A stretch of DNA of 48,964 bases from positions 1-48,964 of the forward strand of contig NZ_FNJH01000012.1 of assembly GCF_900103225.1 (NCBI RefSeq), in the 5' to 3' direction. The DNA is from Pseudomonas congelans. GTDB taxonomy: Bacteria; Pseudomonadota; Gammaproteobacteria; Pseudomonadales; Pseudomonadaceae. Shown here piece by piece: positions 7,938 through 16,266 of this stretch. How positions within the stretch are numbered: position 1 is the stretch's first letter; the number at the start of each line of letters is the position of its first letter. The position numbers and the translations under genes are program-made. The notes under the pieces are model-generated. The model did not search any database, had not been told where the DNA came from, and saw nothing but the letters and a program-made list of their open reading frames with translations.

Positions 7938-8711
7938 ATGAAAAGACTTGAAGGTAAAAGCGCGCTGATCACCGGATCGGCGCGAGGTATCGGGCGGGCG
8001 TTTGCGCAGGCGTACATTAACGAAGGCGCGCGCGTGGCGATTGCCGATATCGATCTGCAACGCGCACAGGCGACAGCGACCGAACTGGGACCCCACGCTT
8101 ATGCGGTGCGGATGGACGTCACGGATCAGTCGTCCATCGATCAGGCCATCGCCGCAGTGGTCGCCCAAACCGGCAAGCTGGATATCCTGATCAACAATGC
8201 CGCACTGTTCGACCTGGCACCGATCGTCGACATCACCCGCGAAAGCTACGAGCGGCTGTTTTCGATCAATGTCGGTGGCACGCTGTTCACCTTGCAGGCC
8301 GCGGCGAAGCAAATGATTGCCCAGGGGCAAGGCGGCAGGATCATCAACATGGCCAGCCAGGCGGGTCGCCGTGGCGAAGCGCTGGTGGCTGTGTATTGCG
8401 CGACCAAGGCTGCAGTGATCAGCCTAACCCAATCGGCCGGGCTGGACCTCATCCGGCATGGCATCAATGTCAACGCCATCGCGCCGGGTGTGGTCGATGG
8501 CGAACACTGGGACGGCGTCGATGCATTGTTCGCCCGCCACGAAAACCGGCCATTGGGCGAGAAGAAAAGGCTGGTGGGCGAACAAGTGCCTTTCGGGCGC
8601 ATGGGCACGGCGGACGATTTGACCGGCATGGCCATTTTCCTGGCTTCGGCGGACAGCGAGTACGTGGTCGCCCAGACCTATAACGTCGACGGTGGCAACT
8701 GGATGAGTTGA
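7938..8711 (+). CDS. Short-chain dehydrogenase, sorbitol/galactitol (L-iditol) 2-dehydrogenase type
   Basis: A 257-residue classical SDR. The nucleotide-binding motif TGSARGIG is at residues 10-17 (ALITGSARGIGRAF), Asp at the end of beta-2 (IADID) favours NAD+, NNAA follows, and the catalytic Ser (NMASQAG) and YxxxK (YCATK) are present. The whole sequence, including GVNVNAIAPGVVDGEHWDGVDALFAR-like text and the end NVDGGNWMS, resembles the SmoS group that oxidises sorbitol or galactitol to the ketose. Position directly after a polyol-binding protein supports this. The ribosome binding site is weak. Confidence 0.85.
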   Translation: MKRLEGKSALITGSARGIGRAFAQAYINEGARVAIADIDLQRAQATATELGPHAYAVRMDVTDQSSIDQAIAAVVAQTGKLDILINNAALFDLAPIVDITRESYERLFSINVGGTLFTLQAAAKQMIAQGQGGRIINMASQAGRRGEALVAVYCATKAAVISLTQSAGLDLIRHGINVNAIAPGVVDGEHWDGVDALFARHENRPLGEKKRLVGEQVPFGRMGTADDLTGMAIFLASADSEYVVAQTYNVDGGNWMS

Positions 8712-8840
8712 AGTGCGACAGAGGTAAGATGAGCCGAACCGCGCAAAAAAGCCTGCAACCGCTTCCATTGCCGAAGCGATTGGCTAAGATGCGCGGACCG
8801 TCTGCTGCCTGAGGCGGCTCATTGATGTACAGGAGTACGA

Positions 8841-9665
8841 ATGTCCACTGAAGAGGAGATCGCCATTTCCGGCGGTACACCTATGATCCCTGATCAGCGC
8901 CGGGAGCTGATGCTGCGTCAGTTGCGCAAGCATCAGGTGCTCAGCGTGCATCAGTTGATGGAGATGTTCGATTGCTCGCACATGACCATCCGCCGCGACA
9001 TCGCCCAGCTGGAACAGGAAGGTCGCGCCTACTCGGTCACCGGGGGCGTGCGTATCGCCAGCCAGGTCCACAGCGAACCCAGCCACCAGTCCAAGGCGGT
9101 GGTGGAGTTGCCGCACAAGCAGGGCATGGCGCGGCTCGCAGCGGGTTTGCTGCACCCGGACATGACGATCTATCTGGACGCAGGCACCAGCACACTCGAA
9201 ATCGTCCCGCACATCATCGCGCTGTCGGGCATGACCGTGGTCACCAATGATTTCGGCGTGGTCAACGCACTGGCCGATGCTGCGCATGTGGATGTGATTC
9301 ACACCGGCGGGCTGCTCGATCATCCGAACCGCTCCAGCGTCGGCGGCCTGGCAGCGGCAACCCTACGCCAGCTGGCGACCGATGTGGCCTTCATGTCCAC
9401 CAGCTCGTGGGACCTGCAACGTGGCACCACCACACCGTCAGCGCTGAAGGTCGAGGTCAAGCAGGCCGCCATGCAGTCGGCCTCGCAAACCGTGCTGATC
9501 GCTACCAGCTCCAAATATGGCACCTTCGGTATGTACAAGGTTGCCGGGCTCGAGCAGTTCGACACCATCATCACCGACGCAGCCCTGGCCGAAGCGGCTG
9601 CCGACGGGATCCGCAAGCAGCGTATCGAGTTGCTGCTGGCGCCAGTGGGCGGCCGTTCAAAGTAG
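8841..9665 (+). CDS. DeoR-family transcriptional regulator
   Basis: A 274-residue regulator with an N-terminal winged helix (RRELMLRQLRKHQVLSVHQLMEMFDCSHMTIRRDIAQLEQEGR) and a C-terminal sugar-phosphate sensing domain of the DeoR type (IYLDAGTSTLEIVPHI, TVVTNDFGVVNALA, VIHTGG). An AGGAG site lies 6 bases before the ATG. It follows the SDR gene after 129 bases that include a small hairpin (8760-8778), so it may be cotranscribed or have its own promoter. Family members repress sugar catabolic genes and respond to phosphorylated sugars, which fits the neighbouring polyol genes. Confidence 0.88.
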   Translation: MSTEEEIAISGGTPMIPDQRRELMLRQLRKHQVLSVHQLMEMFDCSHMTIRRDIAQLEQEGRAYSVTGGVRIASQVHSEPSHQSKAVVELPHKQGMARLAAGLLHPDMTIYLDAGTSTLEIVPHIIALSGMTVVTNDFGVVNALADAAHVDVIHTGGLLDHPNRSSVGGLAAATLRQLATDVAFMSTSSWDLQRGTTTPSALKVEVKQAAMQSASQTVLIATSSKYGTFGMYKVAGLEQFDTIITDAALAEAAADGIRKQRIELLLAPVGGRSK

Positions 9666-9710
9666 CTTGCCGCCGAGCGAGCTGTGCCATAGGCCATAAA
9701 TGGCGGGCAT

Positions 9711-9740
9711 AAAAAAACCCGGTCTCGCGACCGGGTTTTC
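9711..9740. terminator. Bidirectional terminator between the DeoR gene and typA
   Basis: AAAACCCGGTC-TCGC-GACCGGGTTTT: an 11-bp perfect stem with A and T tracts on the two sides, placed between convergent genes. It can end transcription from both sides. Confidence 0.92.
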
Positions 9741-9765
9741 TGTGTCTAGCCGACTAACTGATTAC

Positions 9766-11586
9766 TCAGTTGCCCGACTTCTTGGCAGCACGAGTACGCT
9801 CGCTTTCGCCAAGGATTTTCTTACGCAGGCGGATCGACTTTGGAGTCACTTCGCAGAGTTCGTCTTCTTGTACGAATTCCAGCGCTTGTTCCAGAGTGAA
9901 ACGGATAGGCGGAACCAGAGCGATGGTTTCGTCTTTACCGGAAGCACGCATGTTGTCGAGCTTCTTGCCTTTGGTTGGGTTTACACCCAGGTCGTTGTCG
10001 CGGCTGTTGATGCCGACGATCTGACCTTCGTACACGTCTTCGCCATGACCCAGGAACAGCTTGCCACGGGCTTGCAGTGTTTCCAGGGAGTAGGTCAGCG
10101 CCTTGCCGGTAGCAACCGAAACCAGAACGCCGTTCTGACGGCCGGACATGTCGCCGGACTTCATCACGTCGTAACGGTCGAAGATGCTGGTCAGGATGCC
10201 TGCGCCGGAAGTCAGGGTCAGGAACTCGTTACGGAAACCGATCAGGCCACGTGCCGGGATGTTGTACTCAAGGCGCACACGGCCCTTGCCATCCGGAACC
10301 ATGTTGGTCAGGTCGCCTTTACGGTTACCCATTTGCTCCATGATCGCGCCCTGCGCTTCTTCAGGCAGGTCGATGGTGACGTTTTCGTACGGTTCGTGCT
10401 TGACGCCGTCAACCATGCGGATGATCACTTCAGGACGACCAACACCCATTTCGAAGCCTTCGCGACGCATGGTTTCGATCAGTACCGAGAGGTGCAGCTC
10501 ACCACGGCCGGAGACCTTGAACTTGTCGGCGGTGTCGCCTTCTTCAACGCGCAGGGCAACGTTGTACAGCAGTTCCTTGTCCAGACGTTCCTTGATGTTA
10601 CGGCTGGTGACGAACTTGCCTTCCTTACCGCAGAACGGCGAATCGTTAACCTGGAAGGTCATCGAAACGGTAGGTTCGTCAACGGTCAGCGGCTTCATCG
10701 CTTCGACATTCAGTGGGTCGCACAGGGTGTCGGAGATGAACAGCTGGTCGAAGCCGCTGATGCAGACGATGTCGCCGGCAGCTGCTTCTTCAACGTCGAT
10801 ACGGTGCAGACCGTGGTGACCCATCAGCTTCAGGATACGGCCGTTACGCTTCTTGCCGTTGACGTCGATGGCAACAACCGGAGTGTTCGGCTTGACGCGA
10901 CCACGAGCGATACGGCCAACACCGATGACGCCCAGGAAGCTGTTGTAGTCCAGTGCGGAAATCTGCATCTGGAACGGACCGTCACGGTCAACCTTTGGCG
11001 CAGGGACGTGATCGACAATCGCCTGGTACAGCGGGGTCATGTCTTCAGCCATGGCGGTGTGTTCCAGACCGGCAATGCCGTTCAGGGCCGAGGCGTAGAC
11101 GACTTTGAAGTCCAGCTGTTCTTCGGTGGCACCCAGGTTGTCGAACAGGTCGAAGATCTGGTCCAGAACCCAGTCCGGACGCGCGCCTGGACGGTCAACC
11201 TTGTTGATGACCACGATTGGACGCAGGCCGGCTTCGAAAGCCTTCTTGGTCACGAAACGGGTTTGCGGCATAGGGCCGTCCTGGGCATCGACCAGCAGCA
11301 GTACGGAGTCGACCATCGACATCACGCGCTCTACTTCACCACCGAAGTCGGCGTGGCCCGGGGTGTCCACGATGTTGATGTGGTAGCCATTCCAGTTGAT
11401 CGCGGTGTTCTTCGCGAGAATGGTAATACCGCGCTCTTTTTCCTGGTCGTTGGAGTCCATCACGCGCTCATCGTTGAGCTCGCCGCGCTCCAGAGTGCCG
11501 GATTGACGCAGGAGTTTGTCTACCAGGGTGGTCTTACCATGGTCAACGTGAGCAATGATGGCGATGTTACGTAGATTTTCGATCAC
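9766..11586 (-). CDS. typA: Translational GTPase TypA/BipA
   Basis: A 606-residue ribosome-associated GTPase, full length for the family. The GTP-binding motifs are AHVDHGKTT (12-20), DTPGHADF (74-81) and NKVD (128-131). Domains II, III, V and the TypA-specific C-terminal part follow, ending IRLRKKILGESERTRAAKKSGN. It acts in 50S subunit assembly and stress or cold growth in other bacteria. The start codon is GTG. It lies downstream of thiI on the same strand, 142 bases away, with a weak hairpin between (11660-11670), and shares the bidirectional terminator with the DeoR gene. Confidence 0.97.
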   Translation of the reverse strand: MIENLRNIAIIAHVDHGKTTLVDKLLRQSGTLERGELNDERVMDSNDQEKERGITILAKNTAINWNGYHINIVDTPGHADFGGEVERVMSMVDSVLLLVDAQDGPMPQTRFVTKKAFEAGLRPIVVINKVDRPGARPDWVLDQIFDLFDNLGATEEQLDFKVVYASALNGIAGLEHTAMAEDMTPLYQAIVDHVPAPKVDRDGPFQMQISALDYNSFLGVIGVGRIARGRVKPNTPVVAIDVNGKKRNGRILKLMGHHGLHRIDVEEAAAGDIVCISGFDQLFISDTLCDPLNVEAMKPLTVDEPTVSMTFQVNDSPFCGKEGKFVTSRNIKERLDKELLYNVALRVEEGDTADKFKVSGRGELHLSVLIETMRREGFEMGVGRPEVIIRMVDGVKHEPYENVTIDLPEEAQGAIMEQMGNRKGDLTNMVPDGKGRVRLEYNIPARGLIGFRNEFLTLTSGAGILTSIFDRYDVMKSGDMSGRQNGVLVSVATGKALTYSLETLQARGKLFLGHGEDVYEGQIVGINSRDNDLGVNPTKGKKLDNMRASGKDETIALVPPIRFTLEQALEFVQEDELCEVTPKSIRLRKKILGESERTRAAKKSGN

Positions 11587-11728
11587 TTGTGTATCTCGAT
11601 CAGAGGATTCGGTCTGCTGACTGGTTAAGGACAGCGATTACTATTTTGAGTCGGCAAAAGCCGTAACGGCATGACGACAGGTGTCGGGGGGCCGGTGACG
11701 CAAGCCACAGGCAAACAGCCCCGGGCAC

Positions 11729-13183
11729 TTAGCTCGGTCGATATACGCGCACATTGGCATGTCCCTCACTGAGCAAATGGTGGGCATGCAGGCGACTCAT
11801 GACGCCTTTGTCGCAATACAGCAGGTACTGGCGCGTGTCATCCAGTGCCTTGAAACGGCTGTTCAATGCGTAGAACGGCAACGTCTGTATCTCCACGCCA
11901 GGGACTTGCAGCGGCTGGTCTTCCTGGGCATCCGGGTGACGGATGTCGAGGATCACCTGACCGGCCAGCGCCTGGCTGACTTCTTCTATATCGACATTGC
12001 GGCTCAGATCGTCGATGACCCGATCGATCGAAACCAGCTTCGCGCGTTCGAGCGCCTGCTCGAGAATCGCCATGTCGAACTGTTTTTCTTCGTACTCAAC
12101 GCGATTTCGCTTGGCGTTGGTCTTCGGGTTGACCGAAATCACCCCGCAATACTCAGGCATGTGCCGGGCAAAATCAGCGGTGCCGATTTCAGTCGCCAGG
12201 TCCACGATGTCCTGCTTGTGGGTGGCAACCAGCGGCCGCAGGACCAGCTTGTCGGTCGCCGCGTCAATCAGCGACAGGTTGGGCAGCGTCTGGCTGGCAA
12301 CCTGTGAAATCGCTTCGCCGGTGACCAGCACATCGATTTCAAGACGATCAGCCACCGCAGATGCAGCGCGTAACATCATACGCTTCAAAACTACACCCAT
12401 ATGACTGTTATCGACTTTCTGCAGAATTTCTCCGAGAACTTCCTCGAACGGTACGCTGACGAACAGCACGCGCTGTGAACTGCCGTACTTCTTCCAGATG
12501 AAGTGCGCGACTTCCATCACGCCCAGCTCATGGGCTCGTCCGCCCAGATTGAAGAAGCAGAAGTGCGCCATCAGGCCGCGGCGCATGATCTGGTAGGCCG
12601 CAACGGTCGAATCGAACCCGCCGGACATCAATACCAGGGTCTGCTCCAGCGCGCCCAGCGGGTAACCACCCATGCCCTGATGTTGGTCATGAACCACAAA
12701 CAACCGTTGGTCGCGAATTTCCATGCGCACGACCAGATCGGGCTTTTTCAGCTCGATTCCGGCGGCGCCGCACTGCACGCGCAGCTTGCTGCCGACGTAT
12801 TTCTCGACGTCCATGGAGCTGAAGTCGTGTCGGCCGGCGCGCTTGCAACGCACTGAAAACATCTTGCCAGGCAACAGATCGGCGTAGTGCAGTTTGCACT
12901 TGGCAACCACGTCGTCGAGATCGCCCAGCGGGTACTCGGCGACCTGCAGAAAGTTGGCGATGCCCGGCATGCAACTGAGCCGTTCCCTGATGCCCTGCAG
13001 CACTTTGGGGTCGGTCAGGCGGGTTTCGACCTCAAGGTTGTCCCATACGCCACCCACGACAATGTCCGCGTCCAGTTCACGGAGCACGGTACGAATGTTC
13101 TTGCCCAGTTGCCGGATGAACTTCTTGCGCACCGGCGGGCTTTTGATGGTGATTTCTGGGAAAACTTTAACGATTAGTTTCAT
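11729..13183 (-). CDS. thiI: tRNA 4-thiouridine synthase / thiamine thiazole sulfur transferase ThiI
   Basis: A 484-residue protein with an N-terminal ferredoxin-like and THUMP RNA-binding region, a PP-loop ATP-pyrophosphatase motif SGGFDS (187-192), Cys346 in EYCGVIS and a C-terminal rhodanese domain whose active cysteine is Cys457 (YCDKGVMSR). It carries persulfide sulfur to U8 of tRNA and, in gammaproteobacteria, to the thiazole pathway. The ATG at 13183 is chosen because it gives the family N-terminus MKLIVKVFPEITIKS; a farther in-frame TTG is not needed. The Shine-Dalgarno sequence is poor. Confidence 0.96.
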   Translation of the reverse strand: MKLIVKVFPEITIKSPPVRKKFIRQLGKNIRTVLRELDADIVVGGVWDNLEVETRLTDPKVLQGIRERLSCMPGIANFLQVAEYPLGDLDDVVAKCKLHYADLLPGKMFSVRCKRAGRHDFSSMDVEKYVGSKLRVQCGAAGIELKKPDLVVRMEIRDQRLFVVHDQHQGMGGYPLGALEQTLVLMSGGFDSTVAAYQIMRRGLMAHFCFFNLGGRAHELGVMEVAHFIWKKYGSSQRVLFVSVPFEEVLGEILQKVDNSHMGVVLKRMMLRAASAVADRLEIDVLVTGEAISQVASQTLPNLSLIDAATDKLVLRPLVATHKQDIVDLATEIGTADFARHMPEYCGVISVNPKTNAKRNRVEYEEKQFDMAILEQALERAKLVSIDRVIDDLSRNVDIEEVSQALAGQVILDIRHPDAQEDQPLQVPGVEIQTLPFYALNSRFKALDDTRQYLLYCDKGVMSRLHAHHLLSEGHANVRVYRPS

Positions 13184-13225
13184 GGAAACGGAGCGTGAGG
13201 TGCCGACCAAAAAAGGGGGGCGCGG

Positions 13226-13254
13226 ATTATAGCGGAAATTGCTCAAGGTTTAAC
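13226..13254 (-). promoter_or_regulatory. Candidate sigma-70 promoter of thiI
   Basis: On the minus strand a perfect -10 box TATAAT (13231-13226) lies 17 bases from a weak -35 GTTAAA (13254-13249). It is about 40 bases upstream of the thiI start, in the divergent region shared with glnA. Confidence 0.4.
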
Positions 13255-13275
13255 CAGTTATCGTACACGCAATCA

Positions 13276-13347
13276 TCGGCGCACCAAAAAGAGTCGGCGC
13301 ACCAAATTGCAGCGCCATAAAGGTGCGTGTTTTTCACGTGTGGTGCG
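13276..13347 (+). promoter_or_regulatory. NtrC-type enhancer region of glnA
   Basis: The best site is GCGCCATAAAGGTGC at 13312-13326, 9 of 10 matches to the GCACC-N5-GGTGC consensus, centred about 107 bases before the expected start site. Overlapping weaker sites lie at 13299-13313 (GCACCAAATTGCAGC) and 13281-13295, inside a 13-bp direct repeat TCGGCGCACCAAA (13276-13288 and 13294-13306). Another GGTGC half-site is at 13342. This is the classical layout of a glnA upstream activating sequence. The 336-base thiI-glnA gap holds nothing else but the two promoters. Confidence 0.7.
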
Positions 13348-13398
13348 TTTTCACCCCCTGAAAACCTGCGTTTGAGGCAAAAAACCCAACACGGGGCA

Positions 13399-13415
13399 CT
13401 GGCATGCAAATTGCT
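13399..13415 (+). promoter_or_regulatory. Sigma-54 promoter of glnA
   Basis: CTGGCATGCAAATTGCT carries GG and GC separated by 10 bases, a strong match to the -24/-12 consensus YTGGCACGRNNNTTGCW. It is 105 bases before the glnA ATG and downstream of NtrC-type sites, so nitrogen limitation should induce it. Confidence 0.88.
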
Positions 13416-13519
13416 CCCTTGTGAGGCAGGTTGCCTTGGCAGAGTATTTGCGCCGGCATCACCCAAATTCAAGGGACCACAACTCTATCAAGTCGGTCTC
13501 TAGCCACCCGGAGGACACC

Positions 13520-14926
13520 ATGTCGAAGTCGGTTCAACTCATCAAAGATCATGACGTTAAATGGATTGATCTGCGCTTCACAGACACCAAGGGCAAGCAG
13601 CAGCACGTCACCATGCCTGCGCGCGATGCACTGGAAGACGATTTCTTCGAAGTCGGCAAAATGTTCGACGGTTCCTCCATCGCTGGCTGGAAAGGCATCG
13701 AAGCGTCCGACATGATTCTCCTGCCGGATGACGAAACCGCTCTGCTCGACCCGTTCACCGAAGAGCCGACCCTGGTTCTGGTGTGCGACGTCATCGAACC
13801 TTCGACCATGCAAGGCTACGACCGCGACCCGCGCGCCATTGCCCACCGTGCCGAGGAATACCTGAAGTCGACCGGTATCGGCGACACCGTATTCGTAGGT
13901 CCGGAGCCAGAGTTCTTCATCTTCGACGAAGTGAAGTTCAAGTCCGACATCTCCGGTTCCATGTTCAAGATCTTCTCCGAACAGGCTTCCTGGATGACCG
14001 ACGGCGACGTTGATGGCGGCAACAAGGGCCACCGTCCGGGCGTCAAAGGCGGCTACTTCCCTCTGCCACCAGTCGACCACGACCACGAAATCCGTACCGC
14101 AATGTGCAACGCCCTGGAAGAAATGGGCCAGGTCGTGGAAGTTCACCACCACGAGGTGGCGACTGCCGGCCAGAACGAAATCGGCGTGAAATTCAACACG
14201 CTGGTCAAGAAGGCTGACGAAGTTCAGACCCTCAAGTACTGCGTACACAACGTTGCCGACGCTTACGGCCGTACCGCTACTTTCATGCCCAAGCCACTGT
14301 ACGGTGACAACGGCTCGGGTATGCACGTACACATGTCCATCTCCAAGGATGGCAAGAACACCTTCGCAGGCGAAGGCTATGCCGGTCTGTCCGATACCGC
14401 CCTGTACTTCATCGGCGGCATCATCAAGCATGGCAAGGCCCTGAACGGCTTCACCAACCCGTCGACCAACTCCTACAAGCGTCTGGTCCCAGGTTTCGAA
14501 GCACCGGTGATGCTGGCCTACTCGGCGCGTAACCGCTCCGCGTCGATCCGTATTCCGTACGTCAACAGCCCGCGCGGCCGTCGTATCGAAGCACGCTTCC
14601 CGGATCCAGCGGCCAACCCGTACCTGGCATTCGCTGCCCTGTTGATGGCTGGCCTGGACGGCATCCAGAACAAGATCCACCCTGGCGACGCAGCTGACAA
14701 AAACCTGTATGACCTGCCGCCTGAAGAGGCCAAAGAGATCCCACAAGTTTGCGGCAGCCTGAAAGAAGCCCTGGAAGAACTGGACAAGGGCCGCGCGTTC
14801 CTGACCAAGGGCGGCGTCTTCAGCGACGACTTCATCGATGCCTACATCGAGCTGAAAAGCGAAGAAGAAATCAAGGTTCGCACCTTCGTACACCCACTGG
14901 AATACGAGCTGTACTACAGCTGCTGA
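13520..14926 (+). CDS. glnA: Type I glutamine synthetase
   Basis: A 468-residue GSI subunit (dodecamer) that makes glutamine from glutamate, ammonia and ATP. Recognisable are the N-terminal KMFDGSSIAGWKGI, the ATP/metal motifs KPLYGDNGSGMHVHMS and FTNPSTNSYKRLVPG, and the adenylylation site Tyr397 in NLYDLPPEE. The start at 13520 is fixed by GGAGG 8 bases upstream and by the MSKSVQLIKDHDVKWIDLRF N-terminus. It has a sigma-54 promoter with NtrC sites upstream and a strong terminator downstream. Activity is expected to be controlled by GlnE adenylylation, since Tyr397 is kept. Confidence 0.98.
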   Translation: MSKSVQLIKDHDVKWIDLRFTDTKGKQQHVTMPARDALEDDFFEVGKMFDGSSIAGWKGIEASDMILLPDDETALLDPFTEEPTLVLVCDVIEPSTMQGYDRDPRAIAHRAEEYLKSTGIGDTVFVGPEPEFFIFDEVKFKSDISGSMFKIFSEQASWMTDGDVDGGNKGHRPGVKGGYFPLPPVDHDHEIRTAMCNALEEMGQVVEVHHHEVATAGQNEIGVKFNTLVKKADEVQTLKYCVHNVADAYGRTATFMPKPLYGDNGSGMHVHMSISKDGKNTFAGEGYAGLSDTALYFIGGIIKHGKALNGFTNPSTNSYKRLVPGFEAPVMLAYSARNRSASIRIPYVNSPRGRRIEARFPDPAANPYLAFAALLMAGLDGIQNKIHPGDAADKNLYDLPPEEAKEIPQVCGSLKEALEELDKGRAFLTKGGVFSDDFIDAYIELKSEEEIKVRTFVHPLEYELYYSC

Positions 14927-14959
14927 TCCAGCTGCGCCAGCGTTGATGGCGTAACAGGA

Positions 14960-14985
14960 GACCTCCTTCGGGAGGTCTTTTTTTT
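14960..14985 (+). terminator. Rho-independent terminator of glnA
   Basis: GACCTCC-TTCG-GGAGGTC stem-loop followed by eight Ts. Confidence 0.95.
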
Positions 14986-15090
14986 GCCCGGATTTTACCG
15001 CGTGAACTTTTGTTCACCCCGCAACACTGGCTCTGTCCGGTCGCCTGGAGTTAAATCTGCATCTCCCAACCGAACCGAGATGGAACTGCC

Positions 15091-15648
15091 ATGCGCCTTA
15101 TTCTGGCCACTTCCCTGCTGACAATGACGTTCATGTCTTCCTGTTTCGCTTTCACTGCCGAGCAAAAGCCTTCTGCACTTGAACCCCTGCTGCAAGCGAT
15201 CAGCGAGCGCCTGACCATCGCCGATCAGGTTGCCCTGAGCAAGTGGGACAGCGGCAAGGCCGTCGAGGACCCGCCGCGCGAGCTGCAAGTGATCAGCGCA
15301 GCCCAGGCCCGTGCTGCCGAGTTCAAGCTCAACCCCGATGACGTTCAACGCCTGTTCCGCGCCCAGATCGAAGCCAATAAACAGGTGCAGAACGCCCTGC
15401 TCGCCCAATGGCACGCAGCAGGCAAGGCGCCCGACACGGTCAGGCTCAGCCTGGTCGATGACATCCGCCCGAAGCTGGATCGCCTGCAAACCCAATTGCT
15501 TCAGGCATACGCGGACTTCCAGCCACTGCGCAAGGCGGAAACCTGCCGGATGCAACTGGATGCGGCGCTGAAGCGTTATCAGACCGACCCGATTCACGAT
15601 CAGGCGCTGATACTGGCCACTGCCGACCTTTGCCCTGCGAAACTCTGA
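15091..15648 (+). CDS. aroQ: Secreted/periplasmic chorismate mutase (AroQ gamma class)
   Basis: A 185-residue protein with a signal peptide (about 20 residues, ending SSCFA) and the exported AroQ pattern: LLQAISERLTIADQVALSKW, then EDPPRE, a helix LNPDDVQRLFRAQIEANKQVQNALLAQW, and two C-terminal cysteines (ETCRMQLD and ADLCPAKL) placed like the disulfide of the secreted mycobacterial enzyme. Conserved Arg/Lys/Glu residues of the active site are present (ERL, K in SKW, E in VEDPPRE). It turns chorismate into prephenate outside the cytoplasm. In plant-associated bacteria it might draw on host chorismate, but that is inference. It stands alone between glnA and the DUF4124 genes. Confidence 0.85.
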   Translation: MRLILATSLLTMTFMSSCFAFTAEQKPSALEPLLQAISERLTIADQVALSKWDSGKAVEDPPRELQVISAAQARAAEFKLNPDDVQRLFRAQIEANKQVQNALLAQWHAAGKAPDTVRLSLVDDIRPKLDRLQTQLLQAYADFQPLRKAETCRMQLDAALKRYQTDPIHDQALILATADLCPAKL

Positions 15649-15726
15649 CACATCAGGCGGATAGCGCAGCATAGGGCGATGTGTTCTATGCTGACGGCCA
15701 ATCTTGCCCCTGCTGTCGAGAGTCTC

Positions 15727-16266
15727 ATGCGTCAAAGTCTGATTTGCCTGCTGCTGTTGATCAGCCTGCCTGCGCTGGCGCAGATCTATAAGTACACCGA
15801 TGCGAACGGGAACACCGCGTTCAGCAACCAGCCGCCCAACGGGGCCAAGACCGAAGTGGTCGAGTTGCCGCCACTCAACAGCATCGAAACGCAGACGCCT
15901 TCCAGGCCAGCCCTCAACCGCGAGCCGCAACAAACGGCCCCCGTCGCACCACCCTCGCAGCCGCAGACGGCCTATGACGTGCTGGCACTCACCGACTTGC
16001 CCGCTGACGAAGCGTTACGCGCCAACAATGGCACGTTCATCATCGGTGTGAAGATCCAGCCACGCCTGCAACCCAATCACAGCCTGCAACTGCTGCTGGA
16101 CGGCAACCTGTACGGACAGCCCTCCAACCTGCCACGCTTTCAGGTGGTCAACATAGATCGCGGCGAGCACAGTTTTGCGGTAGTCGTGAAAGACGGCGAG
16201 CGGATCATTCAGCAGAGTGAAACCATCACCCTGACCGTTCAGCGCGTACACCTTGGCAAGCCATGA
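15727..16266 (+). CDS. DUF4124 domain protein, exported
   Basis: A 179-residue protein with a signal peptide (MRQSLICLLLLISLPALAQ) and the DUF4124 motif IYKYTDANGNTAFSNQPPNGAKTEVVELPP just after it. A Pro/Gln-rich linker follows and a C-terminal domain with LQLLLDGNLYGQPSNLPRFQVVNIDRGEHSFAVVV that looks like an immunoglobulin-type fold. The start is set by the signal peptide; an in-frame upstream ATG lacks one. Its end overlaps the next gene by 4 bases (ATGA), so the two are coupled. Function is unknown; a periplasmic envelope role is likely. Confidence 0.82.
   Translation: MRQSLICLLLLISLPALAQIYKYTDANGNTAFSNQPPNGAKTEVVELPPLNSIETQTPSRPALNREPQQTAPVAPPSQPQTAYDVLALTDLPADEALRANNGTFIIGVKIQPRLQPNHSLQLLLDGNLYGQPSNLPRFQVVNIDRGEHSFAVVVKDGERIIQQSETITLTVQRVHLGKP

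Noticed and set aside
9700..11574. A 624-codon open frame on the plus strand opposite typA
   Set aside because: It is a shadow of typA caused by strong third-position GC bias; the typA product is full length and highly conserved.
11654..11671. Terminator between thiI and typA
   Set aside because: The stem GCCG/CGGC has only four strong pairs with a short T-run; read-through or a separate typA promoter cannot be distinguished.
13469..14893. A 474-codon open frame opposite glnA
   Set aside because: Shadow of the conserved glnA frame, with no start signals or family pattern.
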